Assembly: GCA_903882875.1 (NCBI GenBank) | Contig: CAIRYQ010000017.1 | Location: forward strand, 36,106-100,105 | Direction of reading: 5' to 3' | Length of the DNA stretch: 64,000 nucleotides | Source: an uncultured Spartobacteria bacterium | GTDB lineage: Bacteria; Verrucomicrobiota; Verrucomicrobiia; Chthoniobacterales; Chthoniobacteraceae | Shown: positions 1 through 11,800 of the stretch, piece by piece | Layout of the letters: every line of letters starts with the position of its first letter | How positions within the stretch are numbered: position 1 is the first letter of the stretch | Made by a program: the position numbers and the translations under genes | The notes under the pieces: model-generated | Told to the model about the DNA's origin: nothing | Seen by the model: only the letters and a program-made list of their open reading frames with translations | Databases searched by the model: none

Positions 1-409
1 AAAATCTCACCGCTTCGCCCCAGCGCAACTGCTCGACGGGATTCCTGTCGCCCTTCCAGCGCGACGGATTCGTTCCCATGACTTTTTGGAAATGCTCCTG
101 CGTCACGAGATTCACATCCATGAGGAACGCGCTGATCACGACCTCGTGCGGTGGCGCATCCGACTCGTCCTTCTCGCCCATGATGAATTTCCCCGCGGGA
201 ATGAGCACCATATCCCGCGCTTTCGCCGCCGGGGAATGTGCGCCCGCATTTTCCTTCGGTGGCGTCGAAGGCGACTTCGGATCGTCCGTCGCAGTCTTCC
301 GCTCGCATCCCGACAGGATTGCGAGAGCCGCGGCCACTGCGATTGAGACGACGGATTTTTTACGCACCGCGCCAGCCTCCACCCTCGCTGCTGAATTCGG
401 CATGCTCAT
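1..409 (-). CDS. FGE-sulfatase (SUMF1-like) family lipoprotein, truncated by window edge
   Basis: The protein is cut off by the left edge of the window; about 136 N-terminal residues are visible. It begins with a basic stretch, a hydrophobic segment and a lipobox ending LSGC, so it is probably a lipoprotein. After a Pro/Lys-rich linker comes MVLIPAGKFIMGEKDE, then HEV and VTQEHFQKVMGTNPS. These are the opening motifs of the formylglycine-generating-enzyme/sulfatase-modifying-factor domain. Many bacterial members are not true FGEs, and the part carrying the catalytic cysteines lies outside the window, so activity cannot be judged. The ATG at 409 follows the stop of the upstream gene by one base (TGACATG), which indicates translational coupling. 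An ATG two codons later is an alternative start. Confidence 0.85.
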   Translation of the reverse strand, partial: MSMPNSAARVEAGAVRKKSVVSIAVAAALAILSGCERKTATDDPKSPSTPPKENAGAHSPAAKARDMVLIPAGKFIMGEKDESDAPPHEVVISAFLMDVNLVTQEHFQKVMGTNPSRWKGDRNPVEQLRWGEAVRF

Positions 410-410
410 G

Positions 411-2246
411 TCAGTAGTTCGGCCAGATTTCATAGCCATCGGGATTGCGCAGCACCTGCCTGCACCGCGCGCGCACTTCGAGCGCGAACGCGAGCACTTT
501 CGGCTCGGTCACGCTCGCCAGTCCCGCCTCCTGGAAAAGGCTCCGAGCGATCGTGTGGCACTGCGCGATCATCGAGTCCTGCGCGCCGCCCATCGCACGC
601 CACGCCTTCAGCAGATCCTTGTATGCCGCGAGATTCTTCGGGCTGCTGCTCCCGGTCAGCGCCATCGTCTGGCGCGTGAGTTCGGCGGCGTGTTCGAGCG
701 ACTTCATGTTCTCCTTCTGCACCTCGTAGCCCTGCGGGATCTGCTGTACAATCTGCTCCATTGCTTCGGCAAAAGATTTTATTTCCGCCGCTCCGGATTC
801 CTTCGATTTCAGGAACGCGATCATCGCGTCGGCAAAGCGCCGGTATTCGTCAATCCGCGCGAGGTGCCGTTCGACGAAGTAGTTCATGTCCGTGAGCGCC
901 TCGCTCACATAGTCCTTCTTCGTCACCTCCTCGGCCGCCTCGAAGATCGCCTGAATCGCCTCCGTGCATCCGCATGTGCATGAACGATGCACGCCCTCGG
1001 TGCCGCGCCTGTGATGCGTGCGCAGCCTCCGCCCTTCGATGTCGAGGATTCCATCGCACACCGTTCTGCCGAGTGTCGCCTTCATCACATCCACCGGCGT
1101 CAGCACATCGGGCGGCGTATCGCGGCCCTCGAGAAAATAAACGAGCGCCTCGCCGCGCGGCGGAACTTTCTTGCCGAGGGTGAACATCGCCCTCTCCCCG
1201 TCGAACCATGCCGGGTAGAGATACGAGCCCGCGACGCCGCGCCACACGGTTCCCCTTGCCTCGCGGAATGCGTAGCTCGTCCTGTTCTCGCCTTCGGAGA
1301 GCTGCGTTTTCCAGCGTGCGGGAAAAGGCCGCCTCCACTGAAGCTCCACGTCCTTTTCGAGGAAGGACGACTTCAATTCCTCGCGGTGCCAGATGCCGGG
1401 CGCGCTCAACGCAGCGAGGTACAAGCTCTGGCCGTCGTTGTCGAATTCGATCGAATCAAAGCTCCCGGCGGCGGCGTGGAGTTTCATCTGCTGCCTGCCC
1501 GGCGGCCAAGTCATCACGAGTTCATCGCGACCACCGCCGAGCAGTCCCACGAACACATTTTCCACCGGAACCGTAAGCGACTCCGAGGACGCAAACGCCG
1601 CGGGCGACAGGATCAAATCATCACCCACAAATCCCGGCACCACGCCGTGTGAAATTTGCCCGAGCAGCGCGACACCGTTCATTTTCGCCGAAGGCTTGAT
1701 CCCGACGATCTCGTCCTTCCCAAACGAAAACACCGCGGACAAATCCGCAACGGCATCGGATGAAAAGTGCGCCTCCACGACAACCTCGTCACCCGCGTGA
1801 TGCAGGATCTCGCACCGGCTGATTTTCGCCGCCTGCGTCTTCGTCGCAAGCGGAGCAAACTCCAGCACCCTGCTGGCGGCACCGCCCTCCGCATTTGTCT
1901 TCGAGAAAAAAATCACGCGCCCCGCGGACGACGAAAACACCGCGACGAGCCGCCGGTTTTCCACCACCGCATCGCCCTTGAACGCATATTCCAGCCCGTA
2001 GTAGCCGGGGTCGGACGCGGCCTTCAGCGGCTCGGCCTCGAGGGCAAAAAGATCGCGCGGCAAGGCTTTCCACGCGGCCCTGTTCGAGACATCCGCGGCG
2101 CCCGCGGAATGCGAGCCCGTGTCCCATACGGCGAGATTGCCCGCGGCTCCGGCGTGCCGCAGCGCGCCGAAAACGGCAACGAATGCGAGCACGACATGTT
2201 TGAAAGGCGTGGCGAAACGACAGTGCGACAAGGCGGGGTAATTCAT
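411..2246 (-). CDS. Secreted protein of unknown function with a CxCxC motif
   Basis: This 611-residue protein has an N-terminal signal peptide of about 35 residues ending near RHAGA, so it is probably periplasmic. The middle (roughly residues 60-400) reads as beta-rich and resembles no family I recognise. The C-terminal third is helical and charged and contains a compact CTCGC cluster at residues 423-427, followed by several predicted helices. A CxCxC triad could bind metal or form disulfides, but this is inference. The gene is coupled to the downstream FGE-like lipoprotein through a TGACATG junction, so the two products may act together in the envelope. The start at 2246 is an ATG with no strong ribosome-binding site visible. 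Confidence 0.75.
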   Translation of the reverse strand: MNYPALSHCRFATPFKHVVLAFVAVFGALRHAGAAGNLAVWDTGSHSAGAADVSNRAAWKALPRDLFALEAEPLKAASDPGYYGLEYAFKGDAVVENRRLVAVFSSSAGRVIFFSKTNAEGGAASRVLEFAPLATKTQAAKISRCEILHHAGDEVVVEAHFSSDAVADLSAVFSFGKDEIVGIKPSAKMNGVALLGQISHGVVPGFVGDDLILSPAAFASSESLTVPVENVFVGLLGGGRDELVMTWPPGRQQMKLHAAAGSFDSIEFDNDGQSLYLAALSAPGIWHREELKSSFLEKDVELQWRRPFPARWKTQLSEGENRTSYAFREARGTVWRGVAGSYLYPAWFDGERAMFTLGKKVPPRGEALVYFLEGRDTPPDVLTPVDVMKATLGRTVCDGILDIEGRRLRTHHRRGTEGVHRSCTCGCTEAIQAIFEAAEEVTKKDYVSEALTDMNYFVERHLARIDEYRRFADAMIAFLKSKESGAAEIKSFAEAMEQIVQQIPQGYEVQKENMKSLEHAAELTRQTMALTGSSSPKNLAAYKDLLKAWRAMGGAQDSMIAQCHTIARSLFQEAGLASVTEPKVLAFALEVRARCRQVLRNPDGYEIWPNY

Positions 2247-2423
2247 AGTTGGGGGCGCGGAAATCTAATCAACGATTCCTACGGTGTGCAAACCCGCACG
2301 CGGATGCCGCGGATGCGAGATGAGCGATGAAGTGCGCGCCATCTCCCCGCTGCACGAAAGGCTCGGGTCGCGTGACTCGGCTGATGCCGCGCGATTGCGC
2401 CCGCGCTGCGTTTCGTCTTTGCT

Positions 2424-3461
2424 GTGCGCGTGCTTGATGTGCTCTACCGGCGTTTGCTCCGGCCGATCCTTTTCCGTTTCGATGCCGAGCGGGTTCACCA
2501 CCTTGCGATGGCGTTCCTCCACGGCCTCGGGCCGCTCATGCAAGCGTGGGCGCGTGAAAAAAATGCCCGCCTCGTGCCGTCGGCAGCCACGAAAGAGCGC
2601 GAAGTTTTCGGACTGAAATTTCCAAACCCCGTCGGCCTCGCCGCAGGCTTCGACAAGAATGCGCTCGTGCTCCCGGCGTGGGAGGGGCTCGGCTTCGGCT
2701 TTGCGGAAATCGGCACCATCACGGCGAGGGCGCAGCCGGGAAATCCGAAGCCGCGACTTTTCCGCGTCCCGGAAATCTCCGGCGTGATCAACCGCATGGG
2801 CTTCAACAACGACGGCGCGGATGCCGTCGCCGCGCGGCTGAAAAAACTGCGCGCGACGGATCGCTGGCCGCGTTTCCCCGTCGGCATCAATCTCGGCAAA
2901 TCCAAAGTCACGCCGCTCGACGAGGCCGCAGCCGACTACCTCCACTCGTTCACGCGCATGCGCGATCTCGGCGACTACTTCGTGCTCAATGTCTCGTCGC
3001 CGAACACACCCGGCCTCCGCTCCTTGCAGGATCGCCCCGCGCTCGACGCGCTCTTCGCCACCGTGCAGGCCGTGAACATTTCGCAAAAGCCGATGCTCGT
3101 GAAAATCGCGCCCGACCTCACTTGGGAGGCGATTGACGACGTGCTCGCGCTCGTCGAATCGCACCGCCTCGCGGGCATCATCGCGACGAACACGACGATC
3201 GATCACAGCGCCGTCCCCGAACACCGCCGCCAGACCGGCGGACTCAGCGGTGCGCCTGTGCGCACGCGCTCGACCGAAGTGATCAGACACATCACCTCAC
3301 GGACAAAAGTGCCGGTCATCGGAGTCGGCGGCATCTTCAGCGCGGATGATGCGCGGGAAAAATTCGACGCCGGAGCCGCGCTCATCCAGCTCTACACAGG
3401 CTACATTTACCGCGGCCCCGCGCTAATCATGGAAATCTTGCGCGCGTTGAACCCCGCCTGA
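2424..3461 (+). CDS. pyrD: Dihydroorotate dehydrogenase (quinone), class 2
   Basis: This enzyme oxidises dihydroorotate to orotate, the fourth step of pyrimidine synthesis, and passes electrons to the quinone pool at the inner membrane. The length (345 aa) fits class 2. The N-terminus is the amphipathic helical region (VLYRRLLRPILF, then a second helix) that docks class 2 enzymes to the membrane. The FMN/TIM-barrel core shows FPNPVGLAAGFDKN, INRMGFNNDG and NVSSPNTPGLRSLQ; the catalytic serine lies in this last motif at about residues 191-192. IGVGGIFSADDA and LIQLYTGYIYRGP form the phosphate-binding end. The start is GTG at 2424; another GTG lies two codons on. It is convergent with glgB, the two stop codons being only nine bases apart. 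Confidence 0.96.
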   Translation: MRVLDVLYRRLLRPILFRFDAERVHHLAMAFLHGLGPLMQAWAREKNARLVPSAATKEREVFGLKFPNPVGLAAGFDKNALVLPAWEGLGFGFAEIGTITARAQPGNPKPRLFRVPEISGVINRMGFNNDGADAVAARLKKLRATDRWPRFPVGINLGKSKVTPLDEAAADYLHSFTRMRDLGDYFVLNVSSPNTPGLRSLQDRPALDALFATVQAVNISQKPMLVKIAPDLTWEAIDDVLALVESHRLAGIIATNTTIDHSAVPEHRRQTGGLSGAPVRTRSTEVIRHITSRTKVPVIGVGGIFSADDAREKFDAGAALIQLYTGYIYRGPALIMEILRALNPA

Positions 3462-3470
3462 GCAGTGCAG

Positions 3471-5651
<2,181 letters not shown>

Positions 5652-5702
5652 CCGGCCTTCGTATTCCTGCGGCTGCGTGCGTGCAAGCGTTGTGCGGCGC
5701 GG

Positions 5703-6965
5703 CTAAACTTTCAGCAGCACCTTCGCGGACACGCCGCCCTCGCTGCGGTTCGATATATCGAGCGTGCCGCCGTGCAGCTCGACGACCTTGCGGCTCACGG
5801 TGAGACCGAGGCCGGTGCCGTGGCCCGTCGCCTTTGTCGTGAAAAAGGGATCGAAGATGCTGTCGAGCTGTGCCGGCGGGATTCCGGTGCCGGAGTCGTT
5901 GATCTCCACGATCACGCCGACGCGCCGCACGCCCGAGTGGACAAGCGACCGGTTTCCGCGCTCAGGCATCGTGCCGGGCGCGGCGATGTGCGTGAGACCG
6001 AGGCGGATCGCGAGCGTCCCGCCCTCCGGCATCGCGTCGAGCGCGTTCTCGATGAGGCAGGAAAAGACGCGCTGGATTTTCACCTGATCGATCCGTGCGG
6101 AAGGCATCCCGGTCGCGTAACGCTTTTCCACGCTGATCTTCGCTGCGGCGAGCGCGGGCTCGAACGGCTTGAGCGCCTCATCAATCACCGAGCCGACCTG
6201 CACCGGCGCGAGCTTCAGATCGCCCGATTCGGAAAAGATCATCATCTCATTGATGATGTTGTCCGCACGCCGCATCGCGTCGCACATTTCCTTCAGCACC
6301 AGCTTGCCGGTCTCGTCCGTCGTGGGCTGGCTTGCGAAAAAATCCACCCCCATGCGCAGGATCGCGAGCGGGTTCTTCACCTCGTGCGCGACGCCGATCG
6401 CGAGCCGCGCGACGGACTGCGCCTTTTCCGCATCAATGAGCGCCTTCTGCGCAGCCTTCAGCTCGGCGTACGTCTTCTCGAGTTCGGCGAGCTTGCGCTC
6501 CAGCAGCGCCTGGCTGCGGGAGAGATCGGAATTCGCCTCGTTCAGCCGGTTGCGCTCCTGCTCGAGCGAAGTCTCCGCGACCTTCAGTGCCGTGATGTCG
6601 CGCGACATGCCGCAGGTGCCGATGACCTCGCCGTCCGGTCCGCGAAGCGGCAGCTTTGTCGTGAGCGTCCAGCCCGTGTTGCCGTCGGGGAGGATTTTTT
6701 TCTCCACCTTGCCGTAAATCGCCTCACCGGTCTTCACCACGCGCTGCTCGTCGTCGTACATCCGCTGTGCATCGGCTTGCGGAAAAAAATCGCGGTCGCT
6801 CTTTCCCACGGCCTCGTCCGTGCTTCTGAGGTGGAAGAGGCGCGCCATCGCGGCGTTCACGGAAATGAAGCGGCTCTCGCGATCCTTGAAATAGATCCGA
6901 TCCGGGATGTTCTCCATGAGGAACCGGAAAAGGTTCCGCTCCTGATCGGTGTCGTCTGGTTTCAT
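5703..6965 (-). CDS. PAS-domain sensor histidine kinase
   Basis: This is a soluble histidine kinase of 420 residues, counted from the ATG at 6965; a GTG 21 bases upstream is an alternative start. A PAS domain occupies about residues 8-130, from LMENIPDRIYFKDRES to GMSRDITALKVAE. A coiled coil (about 130-185) leads to a HisKA motif with the phospho-acceptor histidine in AIGVAHEVKNPLAIL (about H194). The catalytic domain has an N box (IENALDAMPEGG), G1 (INDSGTGIPPAQ), an F box (FDPFFTTKATGHG) and G2 (GTGLGLTVSRKVVE). There is no transmembrane segment and no receiver gene beside it, so its partner is not evident. It lies 51 bases upstream of glgB on the same strand. Confidence 0.93.
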   Translation of the reverse strand: MKPDDTDQERNLFRFLMENIPDRIYFKDRESRFISVNAAMARLFHLRSTDEAVGKSDRDFFPQADAQRMYDDEQRVVKTGEAIYGKVEKKILPDGNTGWTLTTKLPLRGPDGEVIGTCGMSRDITALKVAETSLEQERNRLNEANSDLSRSQALLERKLAELEKTYAELKAAQKALIDAEKAQSVARLAIGVAHEVKNPLAILRMGVDFFASQPTTDETGKLVLKEMCDAMRRADNIINEMMIFSESGDLKLAPVQVGSVIDEALKPFEPALAAAKISVEKRYATGMPSARIDQVKIQRVFSCLIENALDAMPEGGTLAIRLGLTHIAAPGTMPERGNRSLVHSGVRRVGVIVEINDSGTGIPPAQLDSIFDPFFTTKATGHGTGLGLTVSRKVVELHGGTLDISNRSEGGVSAKVLLKV

Positions 6966-7058
6966 GGGGTGATGGAATCTTCCCACGCGTGTGTGCTCTC
7001 ATCAAGAGAAGGTTCCCGCCGGTGTTGTGCCGCTGCACGGGACATCAACGTCCAACGT

Positions 7059-8147
7059 TCAGCGCAGCAGCGCAACCAGGTGCCGCCGGTAGATCGCCTC
7101 CCAGCCGTACTCGCGCAGCACGCGCCTGCGCTCACGAAATGCGGATGACTCCGCGAGCGTCTCCTCGATCAGGGTGGCGACTCGCGCAGGCTCCGCATCC
7201 GGCGAAAAACAGACGGCGCCCTCGCGAAGCAGATCGCGCAGCGGCTCAATGTCGCTGCAAAAAACCGGCAGCCGGTGAAGTGCAGCCTCCAGCAGCGGCA
7301 GGCCGAAGCCCTCGCTGCGGCTCGGAAAAAACAGCGCATCCGCAAGGCGGTAAAACCCCGCAAGTTCCGTGTCGCCGACGGCAAAATGATCGCCGGCGAA
7401 GATCACGGCATCGTGTGCACCACACCCGCCGCGCAGTGTTTCCCCGAGCGTCCGCGAGGCTGCGTTGTGCGGATCGTCCGCCGCCGTCACGAGCACTGTC
7501 GCGGGCGTGCCGCGCTGCACAAGTTCGCGCCCGACCGCGATGCTCAGCTCGACATTTTTCCTGCGCACGAGCCGCGTCGGATGCAGCAGCACGATTCGTC
7601 CGTCGAGCAGATTACGCTGCTTTGCGAATGAGGCCACATTTTCCGGCAGCCCGAGCACACGCGGGGGATCGATCCCGTTCGGAATCACGGCAGCCTGCGC
7701 ACCCGTGACCTCGGCGAACTGCCGCGCGCGCAAAGGCGACACGGCGATGGTTTCACAGTGAGGATGCGCCTTTGAAAAAATCGGCGCGACCGGTGCGTAG
7801 TCGGGATTGCACGCCGCGACATCATGCACCCACGCGACGAAGCGCACGCGCGGCAGCTCATCCACCGCACGCCACAGCGCCTCGGTAAGCGCCGGGTGGA
7901 ACGGCATCGTGAGCACATTGTGAAGGAACACGATGTCCTGCATCGCGAGTATGGGGCGCAGCGCCGCAGCCTGCGCGTCGGCTGAATTTTCCTCCGGCAG
8001 CCGCACCGCATCCGGTCCGCCGCCGCGGTGGCAGAGCACCGTCACGCGATGCCCGTGCGCGGTGAAAAGCCGCGCGTGCTCCTCCATCACGCGCTCGACA
8101 CCGCCGACGATCGGCGCCGCCGTGTAATGCACGAGCGCGACGTTCAT
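7059..8147 (-). CDS. Glycosyltransferase family 4-like (GT-B fold)
   Basis: The 362-residue protein starts at the ATG at 8147, where MNVALVHYTAAPIVGGVERV matches the usual N-terminus of GT4-type enzymes with a GGVE loop. Frame upstream of this ATG is open but low-complexity and unlikely to be coding. The C-terminal Rossmann domain shows LLHPTRLVRRKNVELSIAV and the nucleotide-sugar-binding EX7E region in FFPSRSEGFGLPLLEAALH. Such enzymes transfer sugars to polysaccharide, lipid or glycan acceptors. The donor and acceptor cannot be read from sequence. It is divergent from the small membrane-protein gene that starts 28 bases away. Confidence 0.9.
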   Translation of the reverse strand: MNVALVHYTAAPIVGGVERVMEEHARLFTAHGHRVTVLCHRGGGPDAVRLPEENSADAQAAALRPILAMQDIVFLHNVLTMPFHPALTEALWRAVDELPRVRFVAWVHDVAACNPDYAPVAPIFSKAHPHCETIAVSPLRARQFAEVTGAQAAVIPNGIDPPRVLGLPENVASFAKQRNLLDGRIVLLHPTRLVRRKNVELSIAVGRELVQRGTPATVLVTAADDPHNAASRTLGETLRGGCGAHDAVIFAGDHFAVGDTELAGFYRLADALFFPSRSEGFGLPLLEAALHRLPVFCSDIEPLRDLLREGAVCFSPDAEPARVATLIEETLAESSAFRERRRVLREYGWEAIYRRHLVALLR

Positions 8148-8174
8148 GGCGCGGGCGATGCTTTGGAAGGGGGC

Positions 8175-8405
8175 ATGAGAATCGTCGGAATCATCGTCGT
8201 CCTCGCCATCGTCTATCTCGTGTATGGACGGCATGGCGACAAACAAAGCCCGCAGTCCCGGATCGCCGATGCGCAGCGCGAGGCCGCCGCCGTGCAGCCG
8301 CAAAGCGCGCCGGAGCCCGCGCCGCAGCCGGTCTCGGCGGTACGCGCCCCGATCGAACGCACGCGGCAGGTGCTCGAACTCGTGAGGCAGCGCAATACGG
8401 AATAG
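8175..8405 (+). CDS. Small single-pass membrane protein
   Basis: This is a 76-residue protein with one N-terminal transmembrane segment (MRIVGIIVVLAIVYLVYG) followed by a charged, Ala/Pro/Gln-rich tail ending in an amphipathic helix. A good ribosome-binding site (GGAAGGGGG) sits just before the ATG, which argues that it is translated. It is divergent from the glycosyltransferase and ends just before the rpsT terminator. The function is unknown. Confidence 0.6.
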   Translation: MRIVGIIVVLAIVYLVYGRHGDKQSPQSRIADAQREAAAVQPQSAPEPAPQPVSAVRAPIERTRQVLELVRQRNTE

Positions 8406-8433
8406 CCCGCGCTTTGCAAGCGACGAGGGCACG

Positions 8434-8463
8434 AAAAAAGGCGGTGCCTGTGCAGACACCGCC
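8434..8463 (-). terminator. Rho-independent terminator of rpsT
   Basis: On the minus strand a 7-bp stem GGCGGTG/CACCGCC (8440-8446 with 8457-8463) is followed directly by six T residues (complement of 8434-8439). This is a textbook intrinsic terminator about 20 bases after the rpsT stop codon. The T run lies only on the minus-strand side. Confidence 0.85.
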
Positions 8464-8483
8464 CTTCGTGAAAATTGCGGGCG

Positions 8484-8747
8484 TTACTTGATCGCCGCGA
8501 GCGTGCGTGCGAGGTCGCCCTTGTGGCGGTTCGCCTTGTTCTGGTGGATGCGGCCCGTCTTCGCGGCCTTGTCGAGCGCGGAGGAGACCTTTGGCAGCAG
8601 GGCGATCGCCTCGGCCTTCTTGCCGGCGGCGACCGCGGCGCGGATGTCGCGAAGCTGGGTCTTGACGGAGGTGGAGACGCGCTTGTTGGCGGCGGTGCGG
8701 CGCGTCGTCTGGCGCGCGCGTTTGGCTGCGGATTTGGTATTGGCCAT
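8484..8747 (-). CDS. rpsT: 30S ribosomal protein S20
   Basis: S20 binds 16S rRNA early in assembly of the small subunit. The 87-residue basic, all-helical protein begins MANTKSAAKRARQTTRR and contains the conserved NKANRHKGDLARTLAAI end, both typical of S20. The start is the ATG at 8747; open frame upstream is not needed. It stands alone with its own intrinsic terminator, as is common for rpsT. Confidence 0.97.
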   Translation of the reverse strand: MANTKSAAKRARQTTRRTAANKRVSTSVKTQLRDIRAAVAAGKKAEAIALLPKVSSALDKAAKTGRIHQNKANRHKGDLARTLAAIK

Positions 8748-8840
8748 GGTGTGCTTTCTTTGGAAAAGGAGCGCGGAGCCTAGCGGCGGGGCACGGCTTG
8801 TCAAGCGGCCCGTCGTGGCGGAGGCACCCCCCGTCGTCGG

Positions 8841-11800
8841 CTACTTCGTCAGCTTTTTTCCGAGCAGAAATGCGAGCAGGTCGTTCATTTCCGCAGGCGG
8901 GATGACTTCGCCGAAGGTCGGCGGCATGAGCGAGGTCTCGGTCTCCTTGCGCTCGGCGATGTCGGCGATGTTCACGCGCGTCTCCTGCGCGGCGGCGTCG
9001 GCGAGCACGAGCTGTGCGCCCTCTTCGCGGCGCGGGAGACCGGCGACGACGTTGCCATTTTTCAAAGTGATCACGTTCATGCGGAATGCGCGGTCCACAT
9101 TGCGGCTCGGGTCGAGGATGTCCTCGAACAGGCGGTCGGGGCCTCGTCCGCCGATGCCGTCGAGCTGCGGGCCGAGTGCGCCGCCTTTGCCCTCGATGGC
9201 GTGGCAGACTGCGCAGTTGCGCGCGAAGACATCGGCCCCGCGTGATGCGCTGGCCTTTGCGGGATCGAATGCCTTGCTGCGCGCGGCGATCAGCTTGTCG
9301 ATCTCGGCGTTTGCTGGCGGGAGATTTGCGGTGAGCGCGGCGATGCGTGCGTCGAGATCGAGAATCTTCGTGGCCTTGAGGCGGTCGCCGATCGCTTTAT
9401 TGCGCAGGAGAACCGCGGGTGTCTTGCCGTCCTTGCACGCGGTGAGCAACGCCTCCGCGCCTTCGCGTGATCCGGCGAGCGCGGTCGCGAAGGACTGCTG
9501 GAGGCGGTGCGGTGCGTCGCGCATCGCCGCGCTGATCGCGGCGATGGCCGCGGGTGAATTAGTCTCGGCGAGCGCAGCCGCGAATTTTTCGCGCAGCGGT
9601 GCGGACGCGGCGGTGTCGGCGACGATGGCCGCGAGCTGCGGGATGGTCTTGGCCGCATCGCTGCCGAGCAGCGCGCGCGCGGCGGCGGCGCGCGTGTCGC
9701 CATCCGCAGCGGATGAAAACGCCACTTTCGAGAGATCCGTGTCGAAGCCGGGCAGCTTCAGCGTGCGGATGAGATTCGCGGCGGTCAGAATCCGGCGCGA
9801 ACCGTTCGGCGGCTCGGTGAGCTTCAGCTCCGGAAGCTCCGGCTCGAAGCGCGCGACCGCGAGCCACGCGTAGGCGGTGCCGGTGTTGCCGTCGGTGATT
9901 TCGATGACGCCGCGCTTGCCTGCGCAGTCGGCGAGATCCCACGTGATCTGTTTTGCAACGTCGCTGCGAGGCGGCGCGGCTTCGCGGAGCACGGCGTTGG
10001 TCTGCGCATCGCGCAGGCGGACGAAGTTGTTTCTTCCTGCTGGTTTGCCGGGTGAGCCGTCGTGGCCGCAGAGGAAAAAGGCGAGCTTTGCGGGCAGCGC
10101 GAACGCTGGCGACCGCAGCGTGCCGGTGAGCTTTTCGCCGTGCGGGAAGCTGGACATGAACGCGACGGTTTTTCCGTCGGCGCACTTGCGCTGCTCGAAG
10201 GCCCATGGATTTGCGGATGGCGGTGCGCCGTCCACGGGCGCGTTTGTCCACACGGCCGCGGGCTCGGTCGCGGTGAGCAGCGCGGTGACGACCTGCGGGC
10301 CCCACGCACGGAGCGTCGCTCCGGGTGCGATGCCGCGCTGTTCGAGTGCGGAGAGCAGCGCGTCGAGGCCGGAGGCGATTTCATCGGGACTTTTGCCGAG
10401 CTTCCGCTGCGTGAGCGCGATGAGGGATCCGAGTTTTTCCGTGGAGATGTTGCGAGCGAGCGTTGGCAGGTGAGTCGTGAAAAGCGTGGCGGGGAGATCC
10501 TCGTGGCTCTCGAAGAACTTCATGCGGAATTCCGCGGACGATTCGCCCGACGCGGCGAGGAGCAGATCGAGCACGAGCGTGCGTTCCTCGGTGCTCTGCT
10601 TGTCGAGCGAGAGACCTGCGAGCACGGCGGGATCGCGGAGCTGATTGCGCAGCGCGATGCGTGTGGCGTGGATGAGGTGATCGTCGTCGGCCAGCGTGGT
10701 GCGCAGCAGCGTGAGGAGTGGTGCGAGGTTTTCCTCGGCAGGATGCACGGCGATGGATTCGGCGGCGTTGAGGCGGACGAATGGATCGGTGTCCTTCGTC
10801 GCGGCCCGAACGGCATCGGCGAATGGGGCGGACCACTGCGCGACTTCTCTCGTGGCTTTCACCGCGTGCGTGCGCACGAGTGCTTCGGCGTCGCGCGTGG
10901 CGGCGATGAATGTTGCGTCGTCGAGCGCGCCGAGACGGTGGAGCGCCCAGACTGCGTTCAGCTTTTGAAACGCATTTGTCGGCGATGCGAACGCGGCTTT
11001 GATCGCGGGCAGCGCTTCCGCGCCATACGCGTCGCAAAGTTCATTCAGCGCGAGCGTGCGGCGCGTGATGTTCGTCGAGCCGAGTTCGCGCACCCATCCG
11101 CCGATGTCGGTCGGGAGTGGGCCGTAGCTCACTGGTGCCGCTCCATTTTCTCCGCGATAGACGATGCGCCACAGCCGCCCGCGCTCGCGGTCGCGGCCGG
11201 GGTGGGTGAGCGGGACTTCGTAGTGGCCGATGATGCGGTTGTAGAAATCGGCGACGTAGAGCGCGCCGTCGGGGCCCCAGCTCAGATCCACGGGGCGGAA
11301 CCACGGGTCATCCGTGCTCATGAAGTCGGGCATCTCTTTTCCCTTCGACGACGAGCCGTGCCAGGTGATCGCGTCGTGATTGATGCGGCTCGTCATCACG
11401 TTGCAGACGAACATGTGGTCCTGCAATTCCGCGGGCCACGCGGGATCGCAGATGTAAATCGGCGCGCAGATCGCGGTGCTGCCGTGCGAGTGCGTGATCG
11501 TGTTCGGGCCAAAGCCGAGGCCGTCGTGCGGCTTGCCGAAGCTCGGGTAATACGCGCCGCGCAGGAGCTGGTAGATCGGCGAACTGTGGCAGTCGGCGCT
11601 GAAGAGATTTCCGCGATTGTCCCAGCACAGGCCGAACGGATTCACCTGGCCCCACGTGTTGCCCTCGACGCGCGAACCGTCGAGCCGGATGCGCCACGTG
11701 TTGCCGCTCTGGATTTTCAGTTCGCTGCCGTCGCGTCCGCGCAGCGTGCTCTCGTTGTTGAAGCCGTGCGTGCCGTAGAGCCAGCCGTCCGCACCGCGGC

